Shown: piece by piece, positions 23,745 through 33,959 of the stretch
How positions within the stretch are numbered: the first letter of the stretch is position 1
Layout: the number at the start of each line of letters is the position of its first letter
Assembly (NCBI RefSeq): GCF_000003605.2
Contig: NW_003152254.1
Coordinates: 161,016-195,181, forward strand
From: Saccoglossus kowalevskii
Lineage: Eukaryota; Hemichordata; Enteropneusta; Harrimaniidae
Length of the DNA: 34,166 nt
Direction of reading: 5' to 3'
The notes under the pieces: generated by a model
Told to the model about the DNA's origin: nothing
Seen by the model: the letters and a program-made list of their open reading frames with translations, nothing else
The model's database searches: none
Made by a program: the position numbers and the translations under genes

Positions 23745-23875
23745 CTATTCTTCATCGGAGGGCAACAATCTTTCCTTGATCATGAATGCTGGAGAAAACG
23801 ATACATAATCTGTTGTATTTGTTAATGGTGAGATCAGTCCTTGACTATGATTCTTAGGACCATGTCTCTCTCTCC
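23745..23875 (-). CDS. Terminal coding exon of an unidentified minus-strand gene
   Basis: On the minus strand a strong acceptor (long T tract, then gtcatactgtcag) is followed by an open frame in phase 1. It encodes 42 residues, including GPKNHSQGLISPLTN and FSPAFMIKERLLPSDEE, and ends at a TAG at 23747-23745. The acceptor quality and the protein-like, charged C-terminus argue for a genuine last exon. I do not recognise the family. The preceding exon must lie above 23900. The frameshifted NHL fragment at 24137-24782 lies next upstream on this strand, but nothing shows that they are joined. Confidence 0.5.
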
Positions 23876-24136
23876 CTGACAGTATGACAAAAAAAAATAT
23901 TTTTATTTACTACCATTTGAAATTGACAGTGTCTCATGTACGTATAATTCTTATTGATTAGGTATGGCTGGCATTTTTAATTTTCTTGAAACAGAAAGTT
24001 TAATTTAAGTTGTATTTAATCGATCATTTGCCATGTTGCATCGCAATAATGAATTTCTTCATAGAGCAAACAAATAATTTGAATTAGTCACGTGATTTCG
24101 CCGGCATATTTGATTTTCATTCAAGATTGCAACAAT

Positions 24137-24840
24137 TTAACTTGACACTTTTTGTATAGTGAGTATGGCCAATATTGTCAGAAAACAAATTAAATAATTT
24201 TGATCACTATGGTGGTTAGGCCGCATATAGTTAATTAAATCACAATTGTATATACCACCGCCGCCAGCGAATCTAGTGACTTCAAATCTCAATAAAACGT
24301 CACTATTTGCAACAATGGCAGTTGATTGGTTATAGTTTTTAAATTCGTAAGTTAATTTATAATTTTTACTATGCACCATACTTCCGTTGTAAGTTTGATC
24401 AAAAGTATATAAATTGTTATATCTGTCACAAGTGATACTACGTGGTTCGTAGTCAACATTTTCCCTATCTTTAAACTCAATTTCTTTTATTTTTGACTTA
24501 GCGTAGTTCATAATCCAGTACAAGTATTAGATTATTATAGTAGTCTGTGACGATAACGTCATCCTGGGAATTAACAGCAACGGAATATGGTAGATAAGAT
24601 TGTGATTCACCAGTTTGCTGATTGGAAGCAACATAATCACCTTCTATTGTAAATTTGTTCCTACAGCCTGGCTTTTCTGCTCCTAAATAACTAGTTACAA
24701 TAATATGCTCATGATTTTCTAGCTTTTCAATCACGGTTGGCTGGTTCTTTGATAATTGCAGTTTCTCACCATTTACGCACAATATATTAAATAGTTTTAT
24801 TTCAATGTTTTCAATGTTCTGAACTTATTAAGTGGAAAAT
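24137..24840 (-). pseudogene. Frameshifted NHL-repeat fragment, paralogue of the Death-NHL propeller
   Basis: The minus-strand frame from 24782 carries VIEKLENHEHIIVTSYLG and VAVNSQDDVIVTDYYNN, then LILVLDYELR and a stop. A one-base shift continues it as SKIKEIEFKDRENVDY, ITCDRYNNLYTFD and TAIVANSDVLLRFEV. The block VAVNSQDDVIVTDYYNN lines up with LAVNSKDEVIVSDQYNHS in the plus-strand propeller, and blade order is the same (blades 3-6). An acceptor-like ttcag near 24820 may mark its left border, with weak extension through IEIKLFNILCVNGEKL. No Death domain is visible nearby. It is most likely a degraded paralogue; a sequencing indel in a real exon is the alternative. Confidence 0.75.
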
Positions 24841-27310
24841 AATGAACTAACTACTGTGCAGTGTACTGACAACTGTGTTGCTAACACATGCTGTACAAAA
24901 ATTCCGCAAATTATCGTTTATTTTTTGGCGACTTGTTGTTGTTAAACATAATTGATTAAAATTTTGGGAAATTTATTTCGACATTCACCAATTATTTATA
25001 TCAAAAATGACAAATATGTAAACAAAAATAACCATATATTGTATTGTATTCGCTTATTAAAGATTAAATCGCAATTCTTGCAACGACATGGCTTTTTCCC
25101 ACTCTTGTGAACAGGCATACACTACTAGCAATTATTCCGCGACTGCCGCAATCAGACACTTGAAATTGTGTTTTGTTGGGACGTAGTCTAGCATCACTCA
25201 GTGAAGCATCCGTTAGTATTCAGGACATCATATATAATACAATGTTGGCAATTGGTGCAAGAAGTGTTGTTTTTCCATTAGGTGTACTGAGGATGAAATA
25301 TCTGAAGCAGTGCAGAAATGGTAAAATTGGCGGTTATCCACGTATTGCTGCAAGTTATTTTTGTGTTCTTTGATGAGCTGTTCCACCAATTAGCAATATA
25401 CATACAGATTGGGGATGATGAGAATGCAATATGTCGCACCCATAGTTTTCTCTAGTAAACCTTGGGGCAACAGTCCCTTTCCTGCCTCTTGTTGTGAGAT
25501 TTTGCAAGTTGTTGCCACATCTTGGTAGTTACTTTATGTTATTGCGACACCAACCGTTTTCTTGAATGGTCTCGACCATCATCGGACATTTTCTTTTGAA
25601 CATTACTAACTGTCATTTTATCATGGCGAATGAGGTGACTCGCGTTTAGCGATTGGCTGAGGACGCTTCAATGACCCCAAGGTCAGAACTTAGCAGGAGA
25701 GACGAACGGCGCGAGGAGGTTTTTAGGACAACTTCACAGGAAGGACAATGAGGCAACGGAGACATCGTGGAGAATAGTGAGGGTAGGAAGGTTTATCGCG
25801 ACCTGAACACTGCACAGCACATGGTTTGTAAGTTCTGTGACCAGTGCCTATAGGAATTGAGTCGGAGTTTTTTTGTGATACAGCGCAACGCACGTGGGGT
25901 GCCTGTATACACGATTCAGTGTGCAAAGACTTGGCGTGTTTGTGGTCCCACGTATTGTTGGAATTTGCCTCGCCTCGAGATCCTGAGGAAATCGCCGCTT
26001 CTGTGACCCGATGTGAAAAGCAAACATGGACCTAACAGTGAAATGTGAGTTTATATTCAGTGCACTTCGTCTCTGTCATATATTCAGACTTTTTTTGAGT
26101 GGTAACCTCCCTTTTTGGTCGCTGTGTGTGTGCGTGAGCGACGTGGGCACATCGTGTCTTGTTAGCATTGATGTCAGTTTGATGTTTCCTATTTTTTGCG
26201 TTGGGACGTTTAGCTGTATTTGGGATCAGTTGTAGATTGTGGTGGTGTCAGTACTCGTGTACGGGGACGCGTTCGGTTGATAGGTGTCTCACACCACAGC
26301 CCTGCATACCTCCATAGACAAAGTCCGGTACTAAAAACGATGATCGAATAACACATGTATCTAGCACTCCCAGTTCAGAGTCCAATTGTGGATGAAATCG
26401 GCTACTTTGCCCTAAAAACTTCGCGCTACAGTCTAAAAAAGTGAACATAAGGATGTTAAGGTTACGTTCCTGTTTAGACAATAAAGTTGATGTGTTTGAT
26501 CGACAATGAACCAATCAATTTTTTTAATTATTTTTATGTAATAAAGTAAGCGATATGCAATGGGCTTATTGTTACTTGTGCTATTTTAAACTAAATAGGT
26601 TGTTTACTTTTATTTGAATGTTTCACTTTAGCAATTTTTCGCCTTTTGATTCTGCGCCCATCATTAAAAAGAAAAAGAATTTTCCATTCATTAACCTATT
26701 ATATTCATTTCAGTGTACGGTATTTTGTAAATGCCACTCCACTCAAAAGATTGTCAGTTTTTTTATTTCATTCTTTACAGCGGGCGCAAGATATTTACAT
26801 ACACCTAACTCCCGCACCGTGTAGGTAATTACCGAGGGACTTTGCAACATCGCCAGACACTTACCTAGACACTACGATTACCGTTGGAGTTGCAATAAAG
26901 TGACATACCCCAATCACGTGACAGTTAATCAACACACCGGACGCGGAATGCCTTTGATGTTTGGCCATGAGAAACGAGGGGTAGTTGGACTATTCCATTG
27001 CTTTGTAGGAACAAAACTCATTGGTGTGTAACACTTGAGAGAAATATAATACGAACTAAAACTGGGAATGAATATTAACAAGAAATGATAAATATAAATA
27101 CTTTTGATTTGTAGTTTGTTGAGATATTGTCAATGGATTTATAGTAATAATATTAGCGTTGTAAGTATCCCGTTCAATTTCTCGCATAATGGCTGGTCCC
27201 ATTGCCAGTTATGCAGAACACTCATCGCCAGTCAATCTTTCCACACCGTCACCATATACCAGTTTCAAATATTCTTCAGATCGCAGACAAAATTGGATAA
27301 ACTTAATTTC
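24841..27310. other. Intergenic DNA with a GC-richer patch at 25620-26250
   Basis: No exon was recognised on either strand. The patch 25620-26250 is less AT-rich than its surroundings and contains a CCAAT-type attggctgag near 25651 and several CpG-containing motifs. It could be a promoter or a decayed transposon. The short ORFs inside it read poorly as protein. Confidence 0.3.
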
Positions 27311-27439
27311 TTATGTAACATTCAGTCGACGACAATCCATTGAACCGTTGCCGTCGCTAGTCCAACTTCCTTCGCCGTCGATCATTTGCAAGGGGCGAAT
27401 AATCTCCATCTCAGTGTCTTTGTCTAAACGCTTTGACAT
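27311..27439 (-). CDS. Short ORF, possible first exon (uncertain)
   Basis: A minus-strand ATG at 27439 opens 42 residues beginning MSKRLDKDTEMEIIRPLQ and continuing DGEGSWTSDGNG, ending in TAA at 27313-27311. The hydrophilic composition is protein-like, but there is no strong donor site and no recognisable family. An 88-codon plus-strand frame over the same DNA is Ser/Pro-rich and looks like its shadow. This may be an N-terminal exon of the gene ending at 23745, or chance. Confidence 0.22.
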   Translation of the reverse strand: MSKRLDKDTEMEIIRPLQMIDGEGSWTSDGNGSMDCRRLNVT

Positions 27440-27453
27440 AATAGCAATTGTTT

Positions 27454-27491
27454 AAAATCAGAAACTGTATTCAAAATCAGAAACTGTATTC
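27454..27491. repeat. Perfect 19-bp tandem duplication
   Basis: aaaatcagaaactgtattc occurs twice back to back with no mismatch, which suggests a recent slippage or repair event. Confidence 0.95.
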
Positions 27492-27788
27492 AAGACGAGG
27501 AAAATTTTGGTAATTTCATTATATGTTAGGGGCGTTTTTGAATATATTTGTATCAACTAGGTTTATTATTTTCGCGAAACGTTCAAAATAGAATTTATTA
27601 AATGAACGAGCGTATGTATGCATGAAATAATAAAGTGTCCGATATCAACAATGATTAAAACATGAATGTTTGATGAATGTTTGTTGACCATCTGAAACCC
27701 TGGTCCGTTGTTTTGATTAATTGTCACGTAGGCGTGTATGTAAAGACTAAGATGCGATGTAAATAGTAATTGACCAACTTTAGATTTG

Positions 27789-27808
27789 TATTTATTTATT
27801 TATTTATT
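27789..27808. repeat. (TATT)n microsatellite
   Basis: Five uninterrupted tattt-type tetranucleotide units in an AT-rich stretch. Confidence 0.9.
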
Positions 27809-28046
27809 CATTATTTAAGTATGCTGGGCCATTGGTCTTATGAGTACAAATAAAGATCGCATATATAAAGTATATTTATTTCGCTCGGTATTTTTGTCTT
27901 AATTCATTACAATTCCATGACTACTTATAATAATCAATCACTATAATAATCAAGTTATTAAGCCATTATAAAAAATAAATTGCCCGTCCATGAGACATTT
28001 CACACATTTAAAAATGCTCCAAATGAGATATCATCGTTTTGCGATG

Positions 28047-28162
28047 TGATTTATTTAAAGGTATTTAACGGTAGCACTTTAATTGTAAATATCATCCCCA
28101 TTTTTAAAGTCATTTAACCATTGAACAGAAAGATTATTTTAGTAGTTTGATCAAATGGTTGA
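28047..28162. repeat. Repeat A, outer copy
   Basis: Nearly identical to 31088-31192 from tgatttatttaaaggtattt through to ttgatcaaatggttga. The outer copy has about 12 extra bases after atcatcccca, between two catttt-type blocks. Homology ends sharply on both sides. Confidence 0.92.
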
Positions 28163-29083
28163 GCGTATAATCCGTGCATTAGTTTTGTGATTGAAAGGAA
28201 TACCACTTGTGTCATGTTAATGCGTTTGTAAATTATTACAATAGACAATATTGAAGACATATGTTTCACGAAATAGTGCAAACATTTATTTCAACCCTAT
28301 CAGGGGTAGACCCTCGCTGAACGGCGTACACTGGAAAAAAACAATTATGTCTCAGCTTTGTAACAAAAAATATAATAATATTAGAAAATACTATATATGG
28401 TAACTAACTACAAATTCAGTACATTCATTGCTAAATTTACCTTATTGGTATTCAGTAATGTGTGTATTATTTATTATCGAACAGAAATAATCCCGCCTTT
28501 AAGATGTGTTGTTCTTCAATACAATAATGACATTGGTTGTATACAACTATAGAGTACATTGGTTAATTCAATTATCACAATCTCCAGTCTGTATTCCAAC
28601 GCATACCGCCGCATGACTTTTTTATACTGGAATACAATATCCAGTGGTCATTTACTCCAATACTACGTGCAGATATGCATGATGTCAGAGGTCAACAAAA
28701 ATGTAAACACTTGGCAGGCAATGTATTGAAATAGTTGATCTTGCATTATATACACGTGCCTTGCAGTGTGCTATGTATATGTAGCACAGTAAACCCAATT
28801 TGAATCAATAACCGTTGATAATCAACGATTGTGTATAAAGTTATCAATTAAAATTTAAATGATTTAATTATCATGTGTAGTTGATAGTTGATGATTTTTG
28901 TGTAAGCGAATAAAATTGCGTATTGTTGACTTCAAACGAGTGTGGCATGGACATAATGATCTTCTGACATCCAGTAATTGTAAATCTCACGTACCCAAAC
29001 CTGTTGCACAAATAATATTTAAATAAGATTGTTTAGTGCACGCCAGATACTTGACCACGACAAAAAAAATACGTATAAAGTTG
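28163..29083. other. AT-rich flank of the DIRS-like element
   Basis: No exon recognised. This stretch separates repeat A from the left inverted terminal repeat and has no counterpart beside the internal A copy. Confidence 0.4.
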
Positions 29084-29151
29084 AATTCACTACGATTAAT
29101 TACCCACCATAGACTCTGGTCAGTCAAAATGACTTTTTTGGAACTGTAGGC
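29084..29151 (+). repeat. Left inverted terminal repeat of the DIRS-like element
   Basis: It contains ccaccatagactctggtcag, then tcaaaatgactttttt and gaactgtaggc. Reverse-complementing 32979-33045 gives the same order with a few substitutions and one or two single-base indels. Confidence 0.88.
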
Positions 29152-29676
29152 ATTAATCTGCGATTCAGCCAACGACGAGAGCGAAATCTAGGTCAGGGGA
29201 ATCCCCATGACCTCATAGATTTTCTACCACGTCACGCAACACGTGACCGAGGCAAAGAGGCCCGTGTCATCTTGGCCCATGGTCACTTCTATTTGACTCC
29301 GCACCGAGTGTGCATCGTAGCAAAAACCGTGTGATTCAGTCTCCTGTTTTTCGACTGAGTTTTTTGAAGAAGTTGTGAACCATTGGTAATGGTAGACATA
29401 GTGGCTGGTAGGATAAGATTTTTGGCCATTTTTTGTGTGTAAAAAAATCAGCTTTTGCGTCTCTTGCTGGTCGGGAGACCAAATCTAGGTGGAGCTGGTT
29501 GCCTTCACTGCAGTTTCCCCTTGTTCGGCAAGCTGGAAGAAGCACACCAGCAATTGATGCTTCCTCCTGGGACCCCCTCGATCACAGCCTGACCTTTCGA
29601 TCGTTTTTGGGAAGCTGGTGGGGCACAGGATGGTGATACCAGATCTCCGCCGAGACCTAGTACCCAGGCGGCCGAC

Positions 29677-29687
29677 GGGGGGGGGGG
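29677..29687 (+). repeat. Run of 11 G
   Basis: An uninterrupted 11-base G homopolymer in the upstream part of the DIRS-like element. Length may be unreliable in the assembly, and such runs slip readily and break reading frames. Confidence 0.95.
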
Positions 29688-30870
29688 TTCTTGCGTTCAG
29701 AATTGTAGAACACCAGGGATCGTCTGTCGGATTCAGTGACAAGGAATTATTTTTAGAGGACTCGCAGACGCTCCCAGGGGGCTGGCCCGGCCATCAAATG
29801 GACACGCCCATTTTATTTTGAAAAGTGAAGGAGGTTAGACGATATCTGATTTGGTGGCTGCAGCTTCAGGCGTTCCCTTTGAGTCTGTTTGGTCGCTGCA
29901 ACCTCGGGCGGCCCCTCTAAGGCTGTTTGTAACGACTCCGTTATCAACGCTGTGGGTAACATCTTTGTGATCCAATGTACTACCCCATCCTTGATACCGA
30001 AGAAGTCACTCTCGGTCATGCTGTCGCTTCCAGGATCCAGATGGCAGGATCCAAGCAACACCGACTACATGACTATTCTGGTCCATCCAAGTACTGGACG
30101 TAGTGGGACAGCATAGACGGTGTTTATTAGTGGACCTTGGTCCCCTGTGGAATAGAGACCTAAGTCCCCTGGGTGGGGCAATCTCATGCTTAACCTATTC
30201 CACTGGTCCAGTGCTACCCGATCGATGCAGTGTTTGATACTGGGGCCAAATCTCATGCCCCGACCAGATCCCTTGGTTCATTCCCCCAACCCTGGTACCG
30301 CAAATTTCTGCTTCAGTGGGATGGGCAAAGAGAAATTATTCTTTCTGCAGTTCAATCTACGCCCTGAGATCAGAGTTGCAACCCTTAACATTTGAGTTTG
30401 TGGCCAGCCCACTGGAACCCATATTTTTGCGCATCTAGCACTCTGAAGCATCAAAGGCGGAAAGCACCAGCTTCCTAGACCAGCAGACACAGTCATTGGC
30501 CGGATATCGCATAGCTTTGTGGGATATCAGTGTCATCTGGCTCTCGTTGCAGGCCTGCCCATGTGCAGCGGGATGCTATTGTGGTTGTTTTCGCCAGTGA
30601 ACTGAGTCATGGGCTGCGTCACCGCCTCAGTAACGCAGACTGGACCTCCTCCACCCTCTTTGATTTGAGGATGGAAAGAGCAGATTCGTTCCTTCGGAAT
30701 CCCACCGACCAGTTGGTACAGGTGAAAGCAGAAAGGACATCAAGCTGAGAAAACAAAAGACCAAAGTCGGCACCTACTGGCCAGAAGTAGCCAGGAGGCA
30801 AGCAGCCTGGACCTTCCGGGCCAGGAAAGAGTGGTGGCGCTCCTCCAGGAAGAAGGGACCAGGTGACGCA

Positions 30871-31080
30871 TTCCATGGCGCAGTTGGTGGTTGACACCTG
30901 AAATGTACGTATCGTCTTTCAGCTATTGCAAACCCACGGATTGATAACATATTCGACAACAGCTTTTACTCACTTATGACCTGAATAAAATTTCACTGAT
31001 AATGAATATTAACAACACATACATACTTTTACTTGCGTGTACAATTTACTGTATTTAGAAGGTCATAATTAAAAGAAATT
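30871..31080. repeat. Repeat B, inner copy
   Basis: Matches 33467-33682 with few differences from ttccatggcgca through cctgaaatgtacgtatcg and cacttatgacctgaata to gaaggtcataattaaaa. It is followed after about 7 bases by the inner copy of repeat A. Confidence 0.95.
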
Positions 31081-31087
31081 CAGTTCA

Positions 31088-31192
31088 TGATTTATTTAAA
31101 GGTATTTAACCGTAGCACTTTAATTGTAAGTATCATCCCCATTTAACCATTGAAACAGAAAAAATATATTAGTAGTTTGATCAAATGGTTGA
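31088..31192. repeat. Repeat A, inner copy
   Basis: The second copy of the sequence at 28047-28162, shorter by about 12 bases inside the atcatccccattt block. It lies immediately after repeat B and immediately before GC-rich element sequence. Confidence 0.92.
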
Positions 31193-31435
31193 CCTGGTGG
31201 CAGTCCCCTCCCTTCCTTGGGTGGTCGCCCACCCAGCTCGTAGGGGAAGCAAGTTTGCTGCTTCTGCCCGTGACAAGGAGGATGGCATATGTTCAGCGGT
31301 AGACAGAGTATGAACATTTCGACTTCTACAAGCCTCACAGGGTCTCACGTCGGTGGAGGATAGATCACCCCCGATGTAGAACCACCAAACCCACATATCT
31401 CTGCTGCACACAGATTGTGCCTGTGTATTCCGGCT

Positions 31436-31880
31436 TGGAGGCAGCACATAACCAACCCCTGGACTCTTCAGTTGGTGATACATGGTTACAACAGCCCTTG
31501 TTGGGGGCGCTGCCAGGGGATCCCACAAAGCGGAAGTTATCCAACAGGAGGTAGACAGTTTGCTTACAAAGGGCACTATACACAGAATAGAGGACCCCTT
31601 CGGCAGTTAGACGGCCCAAAATGAGACCTTTTCACCAGACCCAAAGTTGGGGTACGTGACACTTCTGCTGATTCCAGGATCCTGTGCCAGGAACACTTTG
31701 TCAATCCCGTGGGTCCAAATGGACGCATACGCCTTTCCTCCCTTACTACTAATTTACTGGGTAATACGACAGGAGTGCACTTGTATTTTGACCCTGGTGG
31801 CGCCCACCTGGCCAAGCAGGACCTGGCTTTCACTACTGTCGAAACACAAGTGGTGCTTCCAGTCATACCGAATCTGCTGT
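31436..31880 (+). pseudogene. DIRS reverse transcriptase start and RNase H end, collapsed together
   Basis: One frame reads WRQHITNPWTLQLVIHGYN, which resembles the WxxITxDPWVLQxVxGY lead-in of DIRS and gypsy-like RT. A shifted frame continues KAEVIQQEVDSLLTKGTI to a TAG at 31608-31610. From about 31683 another frame reads CARNTLSIPWVQMDAYAFPP and then TLVAPTWPSRTWLSLL, the conserved segment after RNase H in DIRS-type polyproteins. The palm motifs expected in between are absent, so most of RT and RNase H has been deleted. Confidence 0.72.
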
Positions 31881-32068
31881 TCCAACCGGATGGCGCTCTG
31901 TCAATGAGTCAAATGATGATTGTCCTCTATTATTAGGTAACTGTTTACTGCTTCCCATCAGAGACCAAAACCCCGAACATGGGAACCGCCCAAATGGGCC
32001 TTATAGGCGATATTGTCCGATTTAAGCAGACCACCCTTTGAGCCTCTGGGATCAGCACCACTGAAATA

Positions 32069-32650
32069 TTTGACGTCTTCCTGCTAGCTCTCGCCTCTGG
32101 TAGGCATCGTTCTGAGCCAGGGGCCTTGTCTTTCTCGGACAGTTGTGCCGTCTTTATGGGCAATCAAGCTGTGCTAAAGACACGAATCAGGTTTCTCGCC
32201 AAGAACCTATCAGAGAACCTGATCCTTAGCTGATCATCTTCCCCCATCTGGCCAACATTGTCAGCACGGAGGATCAAGGAGGAGTTGCTTCTTTGCCCAG
32301 CAGCAAGCACATGTTTATGTGTTATGGCCAGGTTAAGCAGGACAGACCAGCCTCCCCGAGTTCCATTTCCAAGTGGATCACTGAGACAGTGTACGACCAT
32401 CTGGTTTCCTCGACACAGGGCAACAAGTACAAGTGCATGAGGTTCGTGCGATCGCTAACGATCGCATTGGCTCTTGCATCAGGTTCCCCCTCGATCATAT
32501 ATTGAGGGCAGGCTTCTGGAGAACGCAAACACCTTTACCTAAAAGACACCCACATGTCGAGGAGGGTCCTTTTAGTCACGTCGTAGTGGCTCAGACTTTG
32601 TTTTCTGACCCATCCCGGTTGACTGCAGGGATCACTGTGCATAGGCGATA
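32069..32650 (+). pseudogene. DIRS tyrosine recombinase remnant
   Basis: The pieces in order are FDVFLLALASGRHRSE (first catalytic Arg region), PIWPTLSARRIKEELLLCP, SSISKWITETVYDHL, HEVRAIANDRI (the HxxR motif, His at 32436 and Arg at 32445), then LDHILRAGFWRTQTPLPKRH and HVVVAQ. They are spread over different frames with stops. At the place where the nucleophilic Tyr is expected, after FWRTxTPL, the residue read is His, so the enzyme is dead by substitution as well as by frameshift. The LRAGFWR pattern is characteristic of DIRS and related recombinases. Confidence 0.78.
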
Positions 32651-32978
32651 GAGTAGTCTCTGCTACGGATTTGTGCAGTGAAGTTTCTCCCGTCAGCATT
32701 CAAAGTCTCGCTTTCGGCCTTTCATGCAGGACGGTTTCGGCCTCTGTTTCTTAGGAACGCTAATCACCCAAGAATCTGGATTTATGTCTAGCGTCCTCGG
32801 GCAGCCCCGTCACCCTATTAGTATTTGCTTTGAGAACGACCCTGGCAAGGTAAGACACTGTTTGTCACTAGTCTAAACTAGGTGGTAGTCGTAAGTAGGG
32901 AATATTTCCCCGGGCTGGGACACCCTTTATTGTTTCTGTTTTTGCTCGAAAACCATCCACCTCTTGTTGTCTGACTCT

Positions 32979-33045
32979 GCCTACAGTTCAAAATAGTCAT
33001 TTTGACTGACCGGAGTCTATGGTGGTTAATTGAACATAGTGAATT
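32979..33045 (-). repeat. Right inverted terminal repeat of the DIRS-like element
   Basis: The reverse complement of the left terminal repeat at 29084-29151, including the block gactgaccggagtctatggt. Similarity is high but imperfect. Confidence 0.88.
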
Positions 33046-33054
33046 TTTGCAGAG

Positions 33055-33171
33055 GGTTTTCAACCCGCCTATTCACATATTTCATACCCACCATAGACTC
33101 CAGATCCCTCTCGATCACAAACTTTTTTGTAGCGATTGGTATCAACTATGTGAATAGGCAGGTTGAAAACC
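33055..33171. repeat. Inverted repeat (25-bp arms, about 67-base loop)
   Basis: The arm at 33055-33079 (ttttcaacccgcctattcac core) is the reverse complement of 33147-33171 with about one mismatch. The loop holds ccaccatagactcc at 33088-33101, a third copy of the terminal-repeat core in the left-end orientation. It could be an internal complementary region of the DIRS element, or the end of a second nested element. Confidence 0.85.
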
Positions 33172-33466
33172 ATCTGCCTAAATTTCATTCTTTCAATACT
33201 AGCTTCAGATCAACATTTACAAATTCTGAGACATGTTTTTAGTCAAATGGCCAGACAAGCTTGGTAATGAAAAAATATTCTATAAAAACTAACTGCAATT
33301 GTCGTAAATTAAATCCTCATTCCGAGAATATCATGATAGACATGTATACTTATATGATAACTATTTGTCAACACAGTAATTTCTTGTGGTTATCCTAGTG
33401 GATATCTCTGATCTACCTATAAGTTGTAGACGCATTTTGAAAGAAGTTTAATAAGAATAATTAGAA

Positions 33467-33682
33467 TTCCATGGCGCATTTAGTGGTTGAAACCTGAAAT
33501 GTACGTATCGTCTTTCAGCTATTAGCTATTACAAACCAACGGATTGATAACATATTCGACAACAGCTTTTTCTCACTTATGACCTGAATAGAATTGCACT
33601 GATAATGAATATCTAACAACACATACGTACTTTTACTTGCGTGTACAATTTACTGTATCTAGAAGGTCATAATTAAAAAAAA
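33467..33682. repeat. Repeat B, outer copy
   Basis: A nearly identical partner of 30871-31080. It has a small duplicated agctatt and a few substitutions. Homology ends in an A-rich stretch at about 33682. Confidence 0.95.
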
Positions 33683-33959
33683 TCATTTTTTTATATGACA
33701 CATTGTATGTTTAAACATCATGAACAATGCAACACTTAAGAATCTTGATTTCAAGCTGTAGTGAAAATTGTGTAGCCCTGTTCTGCATTGATCTCAGACT
33801 CTCAGAAGGAATTTGCTGTATTTTGATAAAACATTTACAATATTCAAATAGCAAATTCATTATATCGGTTAAGATCTGGAAAGTATGTTAGTGTGAATTC
33901 ATATTCATCTTATAGTTTGTCTGTTATGGGTAATGGGCAAGTGAGTGTGTGTTTTAAAA
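33683..33959. other. AT-rich DNA, no gene seen
   Basis: No exon or repeat recognised on either strand. Confidence 0.4.

Larger units (their letters stand above)
29084..33045 (+). mobile_element. Degenerate DIRS-like tyrosine-recombinase retrotransposon
   Basis: A GC-richer block about 4 kb long is bounded by inverted repeats (29084-29151 and 32979-33045). On the plus strand the recognisable order is reverse-transcriptase N-terminal region (31436-31607), the YAFPP segment at the end of RNase H (31683-31870), then a tyrosine recombinase (32069-32610). RT plus RNase H plus tyrosine recombinase with inverted ends is the DIRS arrangement; Ngaro and PAT elements have split direct repeats, and Cryptons lack RT. 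The reading frames are broken in many places. The catalytic RT core is absent between the RT start and the RNase H end, an internal deletion of perhaps 1 kb judged from family layout. The 29170-30870 part is probably the upstream gag-like region, but I recognise nothing definite there. A B-A repeat cassette (30871-31192) sits inside. Confidence 0.8.

Noticed and set aside
29485-29742. Minus-strand ORFs within 29.3-32.5 kb as genes
   Set aside because: They are shadows of the degenerate DIRS-like element, whose plus strand carries the recognisable RT, RNase H and recombinase segments.
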